Positions 8,402-15,678 of a stretch of DNA of 64,000 nt are shown piece by piece (the first letter of the stretch is position 1; every line of letters begins with the position of its first letter). The DNA is taken from the NCBI RefSeq assembly GCF_019448235.1, contig NZ_CP080409.1, positions 1,240,001 to 1,304,000 of the forward strand, written 5' to 3'. This stretch comes from Nocardioides panacisoli. GTDB lineage: Bacteria > Actinomycetota > Actinomycetes > Propionibacteriales > Nocardioidaceae. Position numbers and translations under genes: made by a program. Under the pieces are notes generated by a model. It saw nothing but the letters and a program-made list of their open reading frames with translations. It was not told where the DNA came from and did not search any database.

Positions 8402-8873
8402 ACCTCCACGCCACGGCCCCTCACCACGCCACCCCTCCCTGCCATCGGGGACGGGTGGAGGTCTGATGGCCCATCCCAGCTTCGAGTCCGATCACGACGA
8501 CCCGCGGTCAGTCCGCGTGACCTGGCCGGCGAGCTCTCGAAGAGCGCCGAGTTCGTGCCAATTACCCTCCTGGCCGGGCCCACTCCGAACGTGTCCGGCC
8601 AAGTAGTTCGCCGATGGGATGGGTCCGTCTCTGGTCTGCGAGGCCGAAGGCATCCCGCCCGACGATCCGGTCGCCGACGGGCTTACAAGCCAGACCGTTC
8701 CGGGCGTCCCACGCACATGGCCGTCCGTGTCGGCCTCGATCACCGCATACCGGTCGTGGCCCGGGCGTGGATCTGGGTTGCTCAGCACCAAACGGTCCGC
8801 TATCCATCGTCGACGCCAGTAGCGGGGTCTTGATCTGGCCTCTGGAGTCGGACTGAACCTGGAGAATGGGCGC
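8402..8873. other. Intergenic stretch upstream of selO remnant
   Basis: These 472 bp separate the divergently oriented selO remnant and an Abi-like gene. An open frame on the minus strand (8492-8830) contains a protein-like run (RYAVIEADTDGHVRG) but has no recognisable start signal or family. It may be eroded coding sequence. Promoters for both neighbours are expected, but none is obvious. Confidence 0.45.
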
Positions 8874-9665
8874 ATGCCTCCTCCGAAGACGGCCGAGCTT
8901 CCGTACAAGATCATCAAACTTGCGACTGACCTGTTTGCGCGCGAGACGGGCTTTAGCGGCCCGGAACTCCACGAACTCTTCGCCGATTACACCGACGCGC
9001 TCGGGCCCTATCAGGGCTGGGGCGGCGGCAGTCCATCTCGGTGGCAGATCTTCCAAGATGGCCTCAAGTCGATGCCTCTTGAGCAACAAAAGGCATTCCT
9101 GTTCGAACTATGCGAGTACGAGGGCAGGGTCGCACACGGTATGCCCACTGAGGACGAACTTGCGAAGCTACGCTCCCTGCTCCTCTCCGAGGGAGCGCTT
9201 GGCGCTGATGCGGCAAGCGCAGCCTTGGTGAGATTGGAGAACTGGCAGGCGGTCGCCAAGTCCTGGAACGCTGCATTGAACAAAGTGACCACCGATCCCG
9301 ACGGAGCGATCACCGCCACGCGAACAACTCTTGAGAGCGTCTGTAAGCACATCTGTGACGAGCGCGCTGTGGACTATGACGACAGTTGGGACCTCTCCAG
9401 GCTCTACAAGACGGCGTCGGCAGCCATGGAGGTATCTCCTGACCAGCACACCGAGCAGATCATCAAGCAGATACTCAGCGGTGCGGCGACACTTGTGGGC
9501 GGTTTGGCAGCAATGCGGAACGCGCTCAGCGACGCTCACGGGCGGGGAAAGCGTTCGGTCGGCCCGGCACCACGACACGCCAAGTTAGCCGTCAACACGG
9601 GGTTCGCAATCGCCGGATTCCTCATCGATACCCACGTCGAGAAGCCGGATCACACAAGACCTTGA
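8874..9665 (+). CDS. Abortive infection C-terminal (Abi_C) domain protein
   Basis: The 263-residue protein ends with a recognisable abortive-infection C-terminal domain. AITATRTTLESVCKHICDE at about residue 143 is followed by YDDSWDLSRLYKTASAAM, SPDQHTEQIIKQILSGAATLVGGLAAMRNALSDAHGRGK, and APRHAKLAVNTGFAIAGFLIDTHVE. This domain occurs in phage-exclusion proteins and in HEPN-like RNases: the 'RNxxSDAHG' segment resembles the HEPN Rx4-6H motif. The N-terminal 130 residues are a helical region not otherwise recognised. It stands alone with no antitoxin or partner next to it. A role in phage defence is inferred from the family and the island context. Confidence 0.75.
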   Translation: MPPPKTAELPYKIIKLATDLFARETGFSGPELHELFADYTDALGPYQGWGGGSPSRWQIFQDGLKSMPLEQQKAFLFELCEYEGRVAHGMPTEDELAKLRSLLLSEGALGADAASAALVRLENWQAVAKSWNAALNKVTTDPDGAITATRTTLESVCKHICDERAVDYDDSWDLSRLYKTASAAMEVSPDQHTEQIIKQILSGAATLVGGLAAMRNALSDAHGRGKRSVGPAPRHAKLAVNTGFAIAGFLIDTHVEKPDHTRP

Positions 9666-9741
9666 ACGCAGGTCTCGGTAGACGATCCCCTTGCGGAACG
9701 CGCGGAGATGCCGATGAGCGCGCGCAAGGGTTGGGCTCGGT

Positions 9742-10569
9742 CTATGGTCGGCTTCTCGCCTGACGCTTCTTGGAGCGTGCCTGTACGAGTGTCGAGAGTT
9801 CATTCTGCGACGCAATGCTTATGTGCTCGTCTAAGAAACTGAGCAGCCGGATCGGTCTCCCGGCAGTCGCAGCCGCGTACACCTTGTGGTGACCGTCGAG
9901 CAGGAAGTGGCTGAGCACCCAGTGCTCGTAGTAGTCATCGCCTTCGTCCATGGCGGGCTGGATTACGTCGAGGAGCGAGTACGCAACAGCGGTCGCTGGC
10001 GTCGTTCCAGGATTGTCGCTGTACTCATCGACGCGTTGTTGGTCATTCCAGGCGGGCGGAACCATCGGCACGACGAACTCGTATAGGTGCTGCTCCTGCC
10101 CGAGCGGAGTCTCGAAGGTTCGGTAGTAGGGCGTGGCCGGGTTCTCGGGTGAACCGACGACGGGGTCCACGCCCCAGGTGGCGACCTGCTCGTGACTGAA
10201 GTAGTCGGACGTGCTCCCGGGCGTCACCAGTTGGGGGGATAGATCCAGCAAGAGCGCCGTGTAGTCCGACTTGGGCAGAACCCTCCCGAAGGCTCGCAAG
10301 ATCTCAGCGTCAATCGCATCGAGGCCGACATTGAGGCGCTCGTTCGCAACGCTGAGGTCCGCGACTTCGGGCTCGTTCAACTTATTGAAGAGTGCGGGGC
10401 AGGTCCCGCACCACAGGCCCAGCTCGAAGACAGGTACTCCCCGAAGCATCAGCCGCCGTGGCGGGAACGCGGTGCCCGGGGGAGGCTTCGGAGTCGGCAC
10501 GGCGATAAGCGCGCGCTTCTCTCGCACGCCCAGCAGGACGCTTCGCTGCATATCAATGACCACAGCCAT
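9742..10569 (-). CDS. Conserved hypothetical protein with CxxC and DGHHK motif
   Basis: This is a 275-residue soluble protein of unknown function. An LxVPTPKPPPGTAFPPRRL stretch is followed by CGTC at about residue 54, a possible metal or redox site. Near the C-terminus, HWVLSHFLLDGHHKVYAAATAGRPIRLLSFL resembles the ParB/sulfiredoxin-like pattern 'DGHHR-xxAAxxxG-xPVxxL', which binds nucleotides or phosphorylated ligands in that superfamily. That similarity is short and only suggestive. There is no signal peptide or membrane segment. It is transcribed away from the downstream toxin-antitoxin pair, and nothing in its neighbourhood fixes a role. Confidence 0.6.
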   Translation of the reverse strand: MAVVIDMQRSVLLGVREKRALIAVPTPKPPPGTAFPPRRLMLRGVPVFELGLWCGTCPALFNKLNEPEVADLSVANERLNVGLDAIDAEILRAFGRVLPKSDYTALLLDLSPQLVTPGSTSDYFSHEQVATWGVDPVVGSPENPATPYYRTFETPLGQEQHLYEFVVPMVPPAWNDQQRVDEYSDNPGTTPATAVAYSLLDVIQPAMDEGDDYYEHWVLSHFLLDGHHKVYAAATAGRPIRLLSFLDEHISIASQNELSTLVQARSKKRQARSRP

Positions 10570-10681
10570 GACCGTACGCGCGACTCAGGGCAACTGGAGC
10601 ACGATCCCGCACTGGGTCGCCCTGTGAGCCCATCCGTTGTGGCACGCCACATTCAGACGCCCATCTCGCTACGCTTGGGTC

Positions 10682-11002
10682 ATGAGCGAACCGACTGACC
10701 ACGCTTTGCGGCTTCGCGCTGCGCTGGACCAGCAGCGCAGTGGGCTGACTGAGGTGTTGGACCGGTTCAGTGCGGCGAACCCGAGGTTGTTCGGGTCGGT
10801 GGCTCGCGGTGACGCCCGAGAGGGCAGTGATCTGGACCTCCTCGTCGACCTGGCACCGGGCGCGGGCAACGATCTGCTCCGCCTAGCAGGGCTGAGCGAG
10901 GAGCTGAGCGAGCTTCTCGGCACTCAGGTCGACGTCGTGGCCGCGCCGCTCCTGCGCGATGAGGTCTCCGCTACTGCACTCAAGGACGCGGTGGCTGTGT
11001 GA
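10682..11002 (+). CDS. mntA: MntA-type nucleotidyltransferase antitoxin, copy 1
   Basis: The 106-residue protein is a minimal nucleotidyltransferase. Its active-site motif GSVARGDAREGSDLDLLVD (residues 38-56) contains the GSx10DxD pattern with metal-binding Asp50 and Asp52. In the MntA-HepT family this enzyme neutralises the HepT RNase by adding AMP to a tyrosine of its active site. The ATG at 10682 is used because copy 2 starts at the matching position. Its 3' end overlaps the start of hepT by four bases, the usual arrangement. Twelve of 106 residues differ from copy 2, all within residues 16-82. Confidence 0.9.
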   Translation: MSEPTDHALRLRAALDQQRSGLTEVLDRFSAANPRLFGSVARGDAREGSDLDLLVDLAPGAGNDLLRLAGLSEELSELLGTQVDVVAAPLLRDEVSATALKDAVAV

Positions 11003-11313
11003 GTCGCTCGGAAGCGGAGCGGTTGGCAGACATCCGCGGTGCGATCTCGAGATGCATCGCATACCGCGACCATCTCGATTCGGCAGAGTTGGGGCCGATG
11101 GCTTACGACGCCGTGCTCCGCAACCTCGCGGTGATCGGCGAGGCGGTCAAGGCTCTGCCCGATGACTTCAAGCACGAGCGCGCGAGCATCCCTTGGACCT
11201 CGATCGCAGGCCTGCGCAACGCCGTTGTCCACGAGTACTTCCGGGTCAACCCGGAACTTGTCAGGGACATCGTCGACAACCAGCTGGCCGCCCTGCTGAC
11301 CGAGTTGGACTGA
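10999..11313 (+). CDS. hepT: HepT-type HEPN ribonuclease toxin, copy 1
   Basis: This is a 104-residue all-helical HEPN-domain toxin. The catalytic motif RNAVVHEYF (residues 73-81) matches the R-x4-H-x-Y signature: the Arg and His cut RNA, and the Tyr is the residue AMPylated by MntA. The start overlaps the mntA stop (GTGA), so antitoxin and toxin are translated together. Only three residues differ from copy 2 (positions 7, 39 and 75), and position 75 lies inside the Rx4HxY motif (Ala here, Val in copy 2). All catalytic residues are intact in both copies. Confidence 0.9.
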   Translation: MSRSEAERLADIRGAISRCIAYRDHLDSAELGPMAYDAVLRNLAVIGEAVKALPDDFKHERASIPWTSIAGLRNAVVHEYFRVNPELVRDIVDNQLAALLTELD

Positions 11314-11344
11314 TCTCGGCACACATCCACTTGACGGTGGGCGC

Positions 11345-12439
11345 CTACTCCCCCGCCAATGCAGACAGCGCTTCCGCGATCGCCTTGTCGCGATCTTGCG
11401 CGGCATGCTGATATCGGAGCGCCGCGCCGGCCGTGGAGTGTCCGAGCCTCGACATGAGCTCGGCCAGTGTCGCTCCGGTGGACGCGGCGAGTACCGCGCC
11501 GGTGTGCCGGAGGTCGTGGAACCTCAAGTCGGGCCTACCGGCGGCGTCGCGGGCCTTGTAGAACACGCGGTAGAGGGTCGCTGGGGCCAGATGCTTGCCC
11601 GGGTCGCCGGCCGCAGGGAACAGGAGCCCGTCACGGCCACCGGTGATGTCGCTTGCCAGGTGTTCCTTCGCGACAGGCAGTAGGTGCGGTGGGATCGCCA
11701 CGTCGCGTGTTCCGGCGTCGGACTTCGGGGTTCCGACGATGAACTCACCCTTCACGCGGACGACGGCGCGGCGGACCCTCACCACGCCGTTGGCCAGATC
11801 CAGGTCCTTGCGGCGCAGCTCAGAAAGCTCCCCGAACCGGAGGCCGCACCAAGCTGCCAGCAGAACCATGAGTCGGTACCGCTGCGGCATCGCCTCGGTG
11901 AGCGTTGCCAACTCCTCGAGGGAGGCGGGCTCGATCTGCTTCACGCGCTTGGTGTTGCCCGCGCCCCGGATGTGGCACGGGTTGTACTCGATCAACCGAC
12001 GTTGCACCGCGTCTCCGAGGATCGTCCGCAGCAGTCCGTAGGCATGCGCTCGGGCGGTCGGCGTGCCGTCCCCCATCCGGTAGTGCCAGTCGTCGACCAG
12101 GTCTGCGGTGATGTGCTTCAACGGCACACCGGCGAACGTGGGCAGGATGTGACGGTCGAGGATCCCCCGGTAGTGGTATCGGCTCCGCGGCTTCAACGGC
12201 CTGTTGGTCAACCAACGTTCCGCGTGCTCCCCGAACGTGATCGGCTTCTGCTTGGTCGGTGGACTCCACTCATCGCCGTTGATCTCTGCGCGCCGGGCGG
12301 CCAGCCATGCCTCCGCGTCCTCCCGTGCCTGGAAGGTCCGTGGGGCCTTGTGGCGCACCATGTCAGGACCGGTGTAGCTGGCTTGGAACCGCTTGCTGGG
12401 GAGCTTGCGGATCGCTCCGAAGCCGCGCCTGCTCGCCAC
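11345..12439 (-). CDS. int: Tyrosine recombinase / phage-type integrase
   Basis: The 364-residue integrase inserts or excises an element by strand exchange through a phosphotyrosine. An N-terminal arm-binding part (residues 1-55) precedes a core-binding SAM-like domain (ITFGEHAERWLTNRPLKPRSRYHYRGILDRHILP). The catalytic domain has CGLRFGELSELRR (first Arg), HDLRHTGAVLAASTGATL (His-x-x-Arg) and LGHSTAGAALRYQHA (His and nucleophile Tyr). The GTG at 12439 follows GGAGGT; an upstream TTG at 12466 is less likely. The gene faces away from the small genes at 12.8-13.5 kb that probably belong to the same element. A decayed second copy is at 16921-17235. Confidence 0.92.
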   Translation of the reverse strand: MASRRGFGAIRKLPSKRFQASYTGPDMVRHKAPRTFQAREDAEAWLAARRAEINGDEWSPPTKQKPITFGEHAERWLTNRPLKPRSRYHYRGILDRHILPTFAGVPLKHITADLVDDWHYRMGDGTPTARAHAYGLLRTILGDAVQRRLIEYNPCHIRGAGNTKRVKQIEPASLEELATLTEAMPQRYRLMVLLAAWCGLRFGELSELRRKDLDLANGVVRVRRAVVRVKGEFIVGTPKSDAGTRDVAIPPHLLPVAKEHLASDITGGRDGLLFPAAGDPGKHLAPATLYRVFYKARDAAGRPDLRFHDLRHTGAVLAASTGATLAELMSRLGHSTAGAALRYQHAAQDRDKAIAEALSALAGE

Positions 12440-12778
12440 TTCCTGACCTCCGATTCCGTGCAACAACGTGCAACTAGAGTGTCAGAATCTGTCCATGTGC
12501 GTCTAGGTGGACGAGCGATACAAAATAGCGTTTACGCAGGTCAGGACACATTTGTCCAGCAATGTCCAGTATCGCCCGAACCGTCTCGGTAGATTTCAAA
12601 CCCAGTATCGCCCACAGTTAGGAAACCGCCCCTGACCTGCGGAAACGCAGGAATCAGGGGCGGTTCTGTTTGGCTGCGTGTCGGCCACGTGTCCGATGGT
12701 CCGCCCCTCTCACCCGATTGAGAGGACTCGGCATGACCCAAGAAGTTCAGTCGGAGGGCCCAGGGCAGCCTCGCCGGC
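12440..12778. other. Integrase upstream region, candidate attachment site
   Basis: This 339-bp non-coding stretch separates the integrase from the small genes to its right. It carries two exact 12-bp direct repeats (CCAGTATCGCCC at 12566-12577 and 12602-12613), a repeated GTGCAAC pair just upstream of the integrase start, and a GGACA..TGTCC dyad near 12545. Such clustered repeats are expected at arm-type integrase or excisionase sites. I found no tRNA gene here, so the target of integration stays unknown. Confidence 0.5.
12624..12665. terminator. Long GC-rich hairpin with GAAA loop
   Basis: AACCGCCCCTGA (12624-12635) pairs perfectly with TCAGGGGCGGTT (12654-12665). Inside it, CCTGCG pairs with CGCAGG around a GAAA tetraloop, leaving an AA bulge. 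The 18 base pairs are followed on the plus strand by CTGTTT. It could terminate transcription in either direction or form a structured RNA. No coding gene ends immediately before it. Confidence 0.65.
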
Positions 12779-13084
12779 ATGACTACAGCAACCGACACTC
12801 CCCTGCACCTCGAATGTCCGGCCTGGTGCGTCGATACCAGCGAGGTGAACCGCGATCACGGCGACTGGGAAGCCGCCGACGGCGAGGCCGGCCCAACGCT
12901 AGAACGCAGCCACATCGGTCCCCGCTTTGGCCAACTCGGCTGCTTTGGGGCAACCGACGCCGTCACGGGTGAGGTCACGACCTGGATGGATGCGGCGCAG
13001 CTCTCTCCTACGCTCGTGGGCGTTCGCGCTCTTGCCGAAGACGCGCAGCGGGCAGCCGAGTGGCTGGAGGCGATCCAGCGATGA
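12779..13084 (+). CDS. DUF6907-type small protein
   Basis: The 101-residue protein has the opening pattern LHLECPAWCVDTSEVNRDHGDWEAADG (two Cys separated by three residues, then His). It then runs into strands ending GEVTTWMDAAQLSP and a terminal helix. This matches the DUF6907 type of small proteins common in integrative elements and phage-like regions of Streptomyces and relatives. The Cys/His set may bind zinc. Its biochemical role is not known. The stop overlaps the start of the next gene by four bases, and a related protein follows two genes on. The assignment comes from pattern recognition only. Confidence 0.65.
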   Translation: MTTATDTPLHLECPAWCVDTSEVNRDHGDWEAADGEAGPTLERSHIGPRFGQLGCFGATDAVTGEVTTWMDAAQLSPTLVGVRALAEDAQRAAEWLEAIQR

Positions 13085-13320
13085 TCGACCGCGGAGTGAG
13101 TGCAGGCTGGCTTGTGGCCTGTTCCCTGTGGGTCACGGTTGCGACCGTGATGCCCCTCGGCTGGGTGCTCGGCATTGACCCCTTCGGCCAGGTCGCTGTC
13201 GCTGTTGCCGCGGCGGCAGCAACAGCGCGCCACTATCTCGTGGAACAGAACCGCCACATCCGTCAAGCGTTCGAGCTTGGCCGCGAGAGTGCCACGCCGA
13301 TGCGGCAGGCTCAGCGATGA
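13081..13320 (+). CDS. Small membrane protein of the integrated element
   Basis: The predicted protein is 79 residues with two hydrophobic stretches (VACSLWVTVATVMPLGWVLGI and QVAVAVAAAAATARHYLV), then a charged cytoplasmic tail (EQNRHIRQAFELGRESATPM). The ATG overlaps the previous stop (ATGA). Small two-helix proteins of this sort are frequent between DUF6907 genes in actinobacterial integrative elements, where they have no assigned function. The position is its only contextual clue. Confidence 0.6.
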   Translation: MIDRGVSAGWLVACSLWVTVATVMPLGWVLGIDPFGQVAVAVAAAAATARHYLVEQNRHIRQAFELGRESATPMRQAQR

Positions 13321-13546
13321 GCGCGCGCCCTACGTCGTTGCCACCACGACTCGCCCGGAGATCGTCTGCCCGGAGTGGTGCACGGTGTACAAGGATGAGC
13401 ACATCGCCGATCTGGGGAACCAGGAGGGCTTCGTCATCCACGCCAGCGACCCGGCTGAGCTCGTGTACGTCATGGCCGTTATGACGCCGGACGGCATGCC
13501 CGCCCCAGACGAAGAGGCCACCGTTGAGTACGACGGCCGCGACTGA
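13289..13546 (+). CDS. Second DUF6907-like small protein
   Basis: The frame carries EIVCPEWCTVYKDEHIADLGNQEGFVIHASDPAELVYVMAVMTPDG, again with the Cys-x3-Cys and following His typical of DUF6907 and similar in layout to the protein at 12779-13084. The start is uncertain. The GTG at 13289 lies inside the previous gene, and no ATG exists near the conserved part in this frame, whereas an ATG at 13317 is in the wrong frame. A small frameshift near the start is therefore possible. The product would be about 85 residues. Role unknown. Confidence 0.5.
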   Translation: MPRRCGRLSDERAPYVVATTTRPEIVCPEWCTVYKDEHIADLGNQEGFVIHASDPAELVYVMAVMTPDGMPAPDEEATVEYDGRD

Positions 13547-14003
13547 CGACCACTCGGACGCCGGAGCTGGCTGCGGCGCTGCTCAAGGCAGCGGACACGC
13601 TGGAGAGGACGGCCACACGCGGCCCGTGACACCTCGTCCTCTCGTGCCTAATGTCAATCCTTGGAAGCCACTCGCCTCGCACCCCCCAGAGGTGGGTGGC
13701 TTTCCTTGCGCACCGAGCATGAGTCATTCGCCGAACAGCCTCCGCGACAGCCCGGAGAGCTGATCAGTTCTCCCCGGGCCACCCCCAGGCTTGATCGTCG
13801 CACGCATATGGCCCGCTGCGGCGTGTCGCACCCGGGGACCATTCTCTGACTAACCTCCCACCGTCTCCTTGAGCACCACGCGCAAGCCGGCCCGGACGGT
13901 TCGCGATTGCCGCCGAATCGAATGCCGGGAGTAGGATGTAGATCAATCGCGCCGTAGGGCTGCATTCGTCGAATGCCCCGGATGGCAAGGAAGGGCAGGC
14001 GTC
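13547..14003. other. Non-coding stretch with one strong palindrome
   Basis: No gene can be supported in these 457 bp. A tiny open frame directly after the second DUF6907-like gene (about 13543-13629) encodes TPELAAALLKAADTLER, which looks like real protein, but it has only a CTG to start from and may be a relic. A near-perfect dyad lies at 13751-13778. Confidence 0.45.
13751..13778. repeat. Imperfect palindrome centred on TGATCA
   Basis: GGAGAGCTGATCAGTTCTCC (13754-13773) is a 20-bp inverted repeat with a single mismatch pair. It is extended outward by CCC/GGG with one bulged base. Without a spacer it would cruciform or bind a dimeric protein better than it would terminate transcription. It lies in the gene-poor stretch between the element genes and the DUF5994 gene. 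Confidence 0.5.
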
Positions 14004-14510
14004 GTGCAGACGTCCCCGAACATCTCGAGCAGCAGCGCAGGCCACCCTCGCATCCCCCTGAGACTGGCTCTCAAATCATCGGGGCGATCGTCCCTGGTCG
14101 ACGGGGCCTGGTGGCCACAGTCCGCGGACCTGGAGAGCGAATCGGCCGACCTCGTTGATGGTTTTCCGCCTGACACCGGCCGAGTGTCCCGCTTGTTGTA
14201 CTCACGCCCGGACTGGACGGGTCCTGGCGGTCTTCGCCGAGTACGCGTCAGCCGCGGGACCGTGAAGATTGGTTCGTTCCCGAGCGACGACACGCATCTG
14301 ATGGTGGTCCGACTGCAATCGGGGGACCGTCTCCGCCTGGCGGTCATCCCCTGGGACTGTCCCCGCCAGAAGGCTGAGCAGATACTGAAGCGGGCTTCCG
14401 ACGACGGTGACGATGCCTCAGCCGCCGACCTGCTCGGCATTGCCCATCCGCGACAGGAGACGGTCGGCGAGGAAGTATGGGACGACGACAGCGGCAGCCA
14501 TCCTCTGTGA
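14004..14510 (+). CDS. DUF5994 family protein
   Basis: The 168-residue protein contains LRLALKSSGRSSLVDGAWWPQSADLESESADLV at about residue 18, followed by TGRVSRLLYSRPDWTGPGGLRRVRVSRGTVKIGSFPSDDTH and LRLAVIPWDCPRQKAEQIL. These are the conserved blocks of DUF5994, an uncharacterised family common in Streptomyces and other actinobacteria. The proteins are soluble and no catalytic residues are known. The GTG at 14004 follows AAGGAAGGG. It stands alone between the integrative-element genes and the sigma factor pair, with no evident partner. Confidence 0.75.
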   Translation: MQTSPNISSSSAGHPRIPLRLALKSSGRSSLVDGAWWPQSADLESESADLVDGFPPDTGRVSRLLYSRPDWTGPGGLRRVRVSRGTVKIGSFPSDDTHLMVVRLQSGDRLRLAVIPWDCPRQKAEQILKRASDDGDDASAADLLGIAHPRQETVGEEVWDDDSGSHPL

Positions 14511-14607
14511 CGCCACGTCGCGGCCTCCTCTCGTTGCGCTGCAACGGGAGACGGTCGTTCGTGCTGTCAGGTGTCGCCCGCCGCGCGCGCTCGCAAGCGA
14601 GCCAGCA

Positions 14608-15678
14608 TCATCGACGCTGGAGTCGCGCGACAATCATCCACGTCGCGGAGTGGAGGTAGCGGTCCCCGCCCACGGCGGTGGTGTAGCGCACTGCTTTGAG
14701 GCGCTCGAGCAATGGTGCCTCCACGTCGCAATCGGCAGTGGTGGCCGCCAGGTCCTCGATGCTGAGCCGCTGCCCCGCCCCATTGTTGTTGGAGCGGCGG
14801 TCATAGGTGCCACGTAGCGAGTTGCAGCCGGTGTCACCGACGAGGTTGCCATTGTCCAAGGTCAAGGACACCTCGCCCTGCAGCTCCGCCGGCAGCACCG
14901 ACTTGCCCGACTTGCCGACGAGTGCGACGACGTCCCAGCTGCCGTTCAGCGCGTCGGTTCCTGTGGTGGTGTCTGCCCAGGCAGCGACGGGACCTTTCAA
15001 CCGGTGCAGCCAGATGCCGCGTGCGGGGGTCCCGTTGACGGTGAGCAGTACCGCGTCCTCGGAGTCGAGAGCCTCTTGAGCGGTGCGGACGATCTGCTGC
15101 ATCGCCACCGCCCCGTCAGGAGGGCAGGCCATGTCGATGGTCGGGTACGGGTCCCAGGGGTCCTTGTCGAGGTCGACGTTGATCACCGAGCCGTCGTGAA
15201 CGACCGAACGAACCCTGTAGGACCCGTCTGGTCGCGAGAATGCGCGAATCGCGGGTCGACCGGGGCTCTGGTCGGCTACGAGGGCTTGGACAGCATGACG
15301 CGCTCGGTCACCGGTGCTGGGAATTGGTACGGCCTCGGGTCGGAACCCGGTCAGCGTCGGGCACTCCCCTGCCCGCGTCTCGGCCCCGGTCATCGAGCTG
15401 AACTCTGCTCGGAACACGGTCGCCGTGTCGGTATCCGGGTTGGCCAAGTCGTGGTCCTCGCCTGCGACCGGAGTTCGGGGGGCGTTCGCGTCGTGGATCG
15501 CAAACGCGACACCTCCGAGCAGGATGACCAGTATCGATGTCACGACTGCGGTGCCGGCGCGTCGCCGGCGGCGGACCCGATCGGCGGCACCGACCATGGA
15601 TTCCACGGGTGGTGGTCGAACATAGACCTGACCGGCGGTGTGCTCGAGCAGTTCGGTGAGTCGCTGGTCGTTCGTCAT
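14608..15678 (-). CDS. Membrane protein with META domain, likely sigma-factor partner
   Basis: The protein is 356 residues. A cytoplasmic N-terminal part of about 40 residues (MTNDQRLTELLEHTAGQVYVRPPP, then a basic RRRRRAG) precedes one membrane helix (TAVVTSILVILLGGVAFAI). Outside is a GerMN-like region (VQALVADQSPGRPAIRAF to HDGSVINVDLDKD). A C-terminal META/HslJ-like domain follows (LNGSWDVVALVGKSG, VSLTLDNGNLVGDTGCNSLRGTYD, LATTADCDVEAPLLERLKAVRYTT). The first codons overlap the sigma factor stop, so the cytoplasmic tail probably regulates that sigma factor. That anti-sigma role is inferred from the arrangement. Confidence 0.75.
   Translation of the reverse strand: MTNDQRLTELLEHTAGQVYVRPPPVESMVGAADRVRRRRRAGTAVVTSILVILLGGVAFAIHDANAPRTPVAGEDHDLANPDTDTATVFRAEFSSMTGAETRAGECPTLTGFRPEAVPIPSTGDRARHAVQALVADQSPGRPAIRAFSRPDGSYRVRSVVHDGSVINVDLDKDPWDPYPTIDMACPPDGAVAMQQIVRTAQEALDSEDAVLLTVNGTPARGIWLHRLKGPVAAWADTTTGTDALNGSWDVVALVGKSGKSVLPAELQGEVSLTLDNGNLVGDTGCNSLRGTYDRRSNNNGAGQRLSIEDLAATTADCDVEAPLLERLKAVRYTTAVGGDRYLHSATWMIVARLQRR

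Larger units (their letters stand above)
10663..11535. repeat. 873-bp direct repeat, copy 1 (mntA-hepT-int 3' end)
   Basis: This segment matches 16287-17159 in the same orientation over its whole length without a single insertion or deletion, with a constant offset of 5,624 bp. It spans the upstream region of mntA, mntA, hepT and the last 63 or so codons of the integrase. Differences are concentrated in the first part of mntA. Confidence 0.9.

Noticed and set aside
8492..8917. Minus-strand frame of 141 codons containing RYAVIEADTDGHVRG
   Set aside because: It overlaps the start of the Abi_C gene, has no ribosome-binding site and no recognisable family. At most it is a relic, so it is only mentioned in the intergenic note.
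12584..12620. A T-loop-like TTTCAAACC sequence next to the integrase, considered as part of a tRNA attachment site
   Set aside because: I could not fold an acceptor stem, D arm or anticodon arm around it on either strand, so a tRNA is not supported.
13543..13629. Tiny frame encoding TPELAAALLKAADTLER after the second DUF6907-like gene
   Set aside because: It looks protein-like, but only a CTG is available as start, where an ATG would be expected from the overlap pattern of the preceding genes. Kept as a possible relic rather than a gene.
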